DNA of 8,652 nt from CAXBID01 sp963975495 (GTDB lineage: Bacteria > Bacteroidota > Bacteroidia > Flavobacteriales > Flavobacteriaceae), in the NCBI GenBank assembly GCA_963975495.1, contig CAXBID010000156.1:1-8652 (forward strand), read 5' to 3'. The first letter of the stretch is position 1, and each line of letters starts with the position of its first letter. The position numbers and the translations under genes are program-made. Positions 6,707 through 8,652 of the stretch are shown here, one piece after another. The notes beneath the pieces are model-generated. The model did no database searches, was not told where the DNA came from, and saw only the letters and a program-made list of their open reading frames with translations.

Positions 6707-7978
6707 ATGTTACAAGTACCTTTTATTAGAGAGCATAAAGATTTGGTAATTGCGCGATTAAAAAAAAGAAATCTTGATGCAACTGCAATGATTGATGAAG
6801 TTATTGCTTTGGATGAAAACCGCAGACGTATTCAAACTGAGCTTGATAATAGCTTAGCGGAATCTAATGCCTTGTCAAAAGAAATAGGAAACTTGTATAA
6901 ATCTGGTGAAGTTCAAAAGGCAAATCTTTTAAAAGAAAAAACTGGCAAATTAAAAGATACATCAAAAGAACTAAATGAAAAGCTTAATAATACTGCTGAA
7001 ATATTAACTGATTTACTTTATAAAATCCCAAATGTTCCGCATGAATCAGTACCGCGAGGGAATTCAGAAGAAGATAACGAGGAAATTTATAAAGAAGGTG
7101 ATATTCCTGTTTTACACGAAGGTGCTTTACCACATTGGGAATTAGCTAAAAAGTACGATATCATAGATTTCGAATTAGGAAATAAAATTACAGGTGCGGG
7201 TTTTCCAGTTTATAAAGGCAAAGGCGCTAAGTTACAAAGAGCTTTAATTGCTTATTTTTTAGATAAAAACACGGCTGCTGGCTATACCGAATATCAATTG
7301 CCACTTTTAGTGAATGAAGCCTCAGGTTTTGGTACTGGGCAATTGCCAGATAAAGAAGGACAAATGTATCATGTAACCGAGGATAATTTATATTTAATAC
7401 CAACTGCTGAGGTGCCAGGAACGAATATTTTTAGAGATACTTTACTTGATGAAAGTGATTTGCCAATTGGTATTACGGGTTACACTCCTTGTTTTCGTCG
7501 TGAAGCTGGAAGTTATGGTGCACATGTAAGAGGGCTGAATAGATTACACCAATTTGATAAAGTTGAAATTATTAGGGTAGAACACCCAAGTAATTCCTAT
7601 AAGGCTTTGGATGGTATGGTGGAGCATGTAAAATGTGTTTTGAAAGAATTGAAATTGCCTTACAGAGTTTTAAGATTATGTGGTGGCGATACCTCATTTG
7701 CATCTGCTTTAACTTATGATTTTGAAGTGTTTTCTACAGCACAAGATCGATGGTTAGAAATTTCTTCTGTTTCAAATTTTGAAACCTTTCAAGCAAATCG
7801 TTTAAAATTGCGATTTAAAAATAACGAAGGTAAAAATGAACTGGCCCACACCCTAAATGGAAGCGCTTTAGCCTTACCAAGAGTACTAGCTGGTATTTTA
7901 GAAAACTATCAAACTAAAGCTGGTATTTTAATACCAGATGTTCTTCAATCTTATACAGGTTTTAGTAGTATTGACTAG
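6707..7978 (+). CDS. serS: Seryl-tRNA synthetase
   Basis: SerRS attaches serine to tRNA-Ser in the cytoplasm. The 423-residue protein starts with the usual MLQVPFIREHKDLVIARLKKRN. Residues about 30-105 are the charged heptad-rich N-terminal coiled coil that grips the long variable arm of tRNA-Ser. The class II catalytic core follows: the region LPLLVNEASGFGTGQLP, then IPTAEVP, motif 2 CFRREAGSYG (Arg264, Glu266) and motif 3 ALPRVLAGILENYQ (Arg392). The length is normal for bacteria and nothing is missing. The frame is open to a TTG at 6686, which would add seven residues, but that overlaps the promoter and breaks the conserved N-terminus, so the ATG is preferred. It is transcribed alone, between its own promoter and the terminator at 8004-8030. 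Confidence 0.97.
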   Translation: MLQVPFIREHKDLVIARLKKRNLDATAMIDEVIALDENRRRIQTELDNSLAESNALSKEIGNLYKSGEVQKANLLKEKTGKLKDTSKELNEKLNNTAEILTDLLYKIPNVPHESVPRGNSEEDNEEIYKEGDIPVLHEGALPHWELAKKYDIIDFELGNKITGAGFPVYKGKGAKLQRALIAYFLDKNTAAGYTEYQLPLLVNEASGFGTGQLPDKEGQMYHVTEDNLYLIPTAEVPGTNIFRDTLLDESDLPIGITGYTPCFRREAGSYGAHVRGLNRLHQFDKVEIIRVEHPSNSYKALDGMVEHVKCVLKELKLPYRVLRLCGGDTSFASALTYDFEVFSTAQDRWLEISSVSNFETFQANRLKLRFKNNEGKNELAHTLNGSALALPRVLAGILENYQTKAGILIPDVLQSYTGFSSID

Positions 7979-8003
7979 TAAATAGAAACAATAATTATGT
8001 TTT

Positions 8004-8036
8004 AAAACCCTACATATTTTGTAGGGTTTTATTTTT
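8004..8036 (+). terminator. Intrinsic terminator after serS
   Basis: Arms AAAACCCTACA (8004-8014) and TGTAGGGTTTT (8020-8030) form a perfect 11-bp stem with a TATTT loop, followed by ATTTTT. It lies 26 bp past the serS stop. Because A runs precede the stem, it could also work on the minus strand. Confidence 0.9.
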
Positions 8037-8078
8037 ATAATCGATTAAATGCAAATTAGCAATGTTGTTTAACGATTT

Positions 8079-8086
8079 TAGCTTTG
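8079..8086 (+). promoter_or_regulatory. Possible promoter of the small ORF
   Basis: TAGCTTTG matches the TAnnTTTG -7 consensus exactly, but the expected -33 position shows only ATTA, a weak match. Transcription would start near 8093 and give a leader of about 60 nt before the ATG at 8153. Confidence 0.3.
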
Positions 8087-8152
8087 TTTCTTTTGTTTTT
8101 TGGAATATGTTTTTAAAATTAGCGTAATCAATTCTAGTAAGCTTAACCTACC

Positions 8153-8275
8153 ATGAAAAATATTAAACGCCTTTTGCTTTTAATTGCTCTAATTTTCTTC
8201 GCTAGTAAAGTTTTATTTTCCGATTTTGAAATTTCTAAATCCGTAAATCAAACAACAGCTATTGTAAGTAAATAA
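8153..8275 (+). CDS. Small hydrophobic peptide of 40 residues, unknown function
   Basis: The ORF from ATG at 8153 to TAA at 8273-8275 encodes a basic N-terminus (MKNIKR), a hydrophobic stretch of about 16 residues (LLLLIALIFFASKVLF) and a short polar tail (SDFEISKSVNQTTAIVSK). This looks like a signal peptide or single membrane span followed by about 18 residues. There is no Cys after the hydrophobic part, so it is not an obvious lipoprotein. A possible -7 element lies upstream at 8079, and a strong terminator lies 160 bp downstream at 8435. Directly after its stop begins one arm of the 55-bp inverted repeat. I do not recognise the protein. It could be a real small membrane or secreted peptide, a remnant of a longer gene, or a chance ORF. 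Confidence 0.5.
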   Translation: MKNIKRLLLLIALIFFASKVLFSDFEISKSVNQTTAIVSK

Positions 8276-8330
8276 AGATTAATTTTATTCAACAAAATTC
8301 CAAGATAAGTAATATCGAAGTATAGGAAAT
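8276..8330 (+). repeat. Left arm of a perfect 55-bp inverted repeat
   Basis: The 55 bases are exactly the reverse complement of 8598-8652. The arm starts with AGATTAATTTTATTC right after the TAA of the small ORF and ends with TATAGGAAAT, beyond which homology stops. Since the window ends at the matching base, the true repeat may extend leftward into the ORF. Chance is not a reasonable explanation for a match of this length. Confidence 0.97.
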
Positions 8331-8434
8331 AGTTCATGTCGTGAATGCGAAAAACTAAAGATTGTCCCCAATCGAGTATTACACAGTTTTTAAATTAACA
8401 GTTAGTTAATAGAAAATTTATTTTGGTTGGTTAG

Positions 8435-8463
8435 TGCCCGAATTTTATTCGGGCATTTTTTTT
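8435..8463 (+). terminator. Strong orphan intrinsic terminator
   Basis: TGCCCGAA (8435-8442) and TTCGGGCA (8448-8455) form a perfect 8-bp GC-rich stem with a TTTTA loop, followed by eight T. It is oriented to stop plus-strand transcription, but the nearest plus-strand ORF ends 160 bp upstream. It therefore ends either a long 3' UTR of the small ORF or a non-coding RNA. Confidence 0.85.
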
Positions 8464-8521
8464 AATGAAACTCTAATTTCTAAAGTTTTTTTAAACGAAG
8501 AGAAATTAGTAAGTTGAATTA

Positions 8522-8541
8522 ATCCCGATAAATATCGGGAT
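8522..8541. repeat. Palindrome ATCCCGATA-AA-TATCGGGAT
   Basis: Nine-base perfect arms surround AA. The core matches the palindrome at 6445-6462 except at the centre, so both are likely copies of one dispersed palindromic family. It lies inside the spacer of the 55-bp inverted repeat. Confidence 0.7.
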
Positions 8542-8597
8542 CTTACAATTTAAAGTGAATTAATTTTATAAAAACTTTTACAGTTTCAACACCTTAC

Positions 8598-8652
8598 ATT
8601 TCCTATACTTCGATATTACTTATCTTGGAATTTTGTTGAATAAAATTAATCT
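8598..8652 (-). repeat. Right arm of the perfect 55-bp inverted repeat, reaching the window edge
   Basis: This is the exact reverse complement of 8276-8330. It ends at the last base of the window, opposite the base that follows the small ORF's stop codon. Read on the minus strand, the arm would lie where the 3' flank of a second, inverted copy of the small ORF would be, if the duplication continues past the window. Confidence 0.97.

Larger units (their letters stand above)
8331..8597. other. Spacer between the inverted-repeat arms, no gene seen
   Basis: These 267 bp have no ORF of any credible size and no recognisable RNA gene. They hold a minor hairpin (GATTG..CAATC, 8364-8377), the terminator at 8435-8463 and the TCCCGATA-type palindrome at 8522-8541. 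The rest is plain AT-rich sequence. The segment could be the invertible or internal part of an element bounded by the 55-bp arms. Confidence 0.5.

Noticed and set aside
6520..6708. Minus-strand ORF of 62 codons between the membrane-protein gene and serS
   Set aside because: It spans the palindrome, the right inverted repeat and the serS promoter, has no recognisable domain, and reads like translated repeat DNA.
8276..8652. CRISPR array
   Set aside because: The repeat is inverted and present only twice, with no regular direct repeats or spacers.

Overview
The window looks like chromosomal DNA from a member of the Flavobacteriia (Bacteroidota). The evidence is AT-rich sequence, promoters of the Bacteroidota type (TAnnTTTG at -7 with a TTG-like -33), almost no Shine-Dalgarno sequences, a secreted protein ending in a type IX secretion (T9SS) sorting domain, and protein sequences typical of that class.

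Layout. Bases 1-475 hold the 3' part of the gene for ribosomal protein L25 (long, Ctc-like form), closed by a strong terminator at 501-530. Next is pth (peptidyl-tRNA hydrolase, +). A 935-residue secreted metalloprotease gene on the minus strand converges on pth and diverges from ribF. The 81-bp gap at 4017-4097 carries a good Bacteroidota promoter for the protease. ribF (bifunctional riboflavin kinase/FAD synthetase) overlaps by 8 bp a gene for an integral membrane protein that is clearly related to vitamin K-dependent gamma-carboxylase. A 364-bp non-coding stretch (6343-6706) then holds a small hairpin, a 228-bp element bounded by near-perfect terminal inverted repeats, a perfect 11-bp-arm palindrome and the promoter of serS. 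serS (seryl-tRNA synthetase) ends at 7978 with its own terminator.

The last 620 bp contain a 40-codon ORF for a small hydrophobic peptide. Directly after its stop codon comes one arm of a perfect 55-bp inverted repeat; the other arm ends exactly at the window edge, so the repeat may be longer. The 267-bp spacer between the arms has no convincing gene, but it carries a strong orphan terminator and a palindrome of a type also found in the 6417-6644 element.

Most of the window is housekeeping (translation: L25, Pth, SerRS; flavin cofactors: RibF). The parts that stand out are the gamma-carboxylase homologue, the terminal-inverted-repeat element upstream of serS, and the 55-bp inverted repeat with the small peptide gene. 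No complete defence, CRISPR or secondary-metabolite system is visible.
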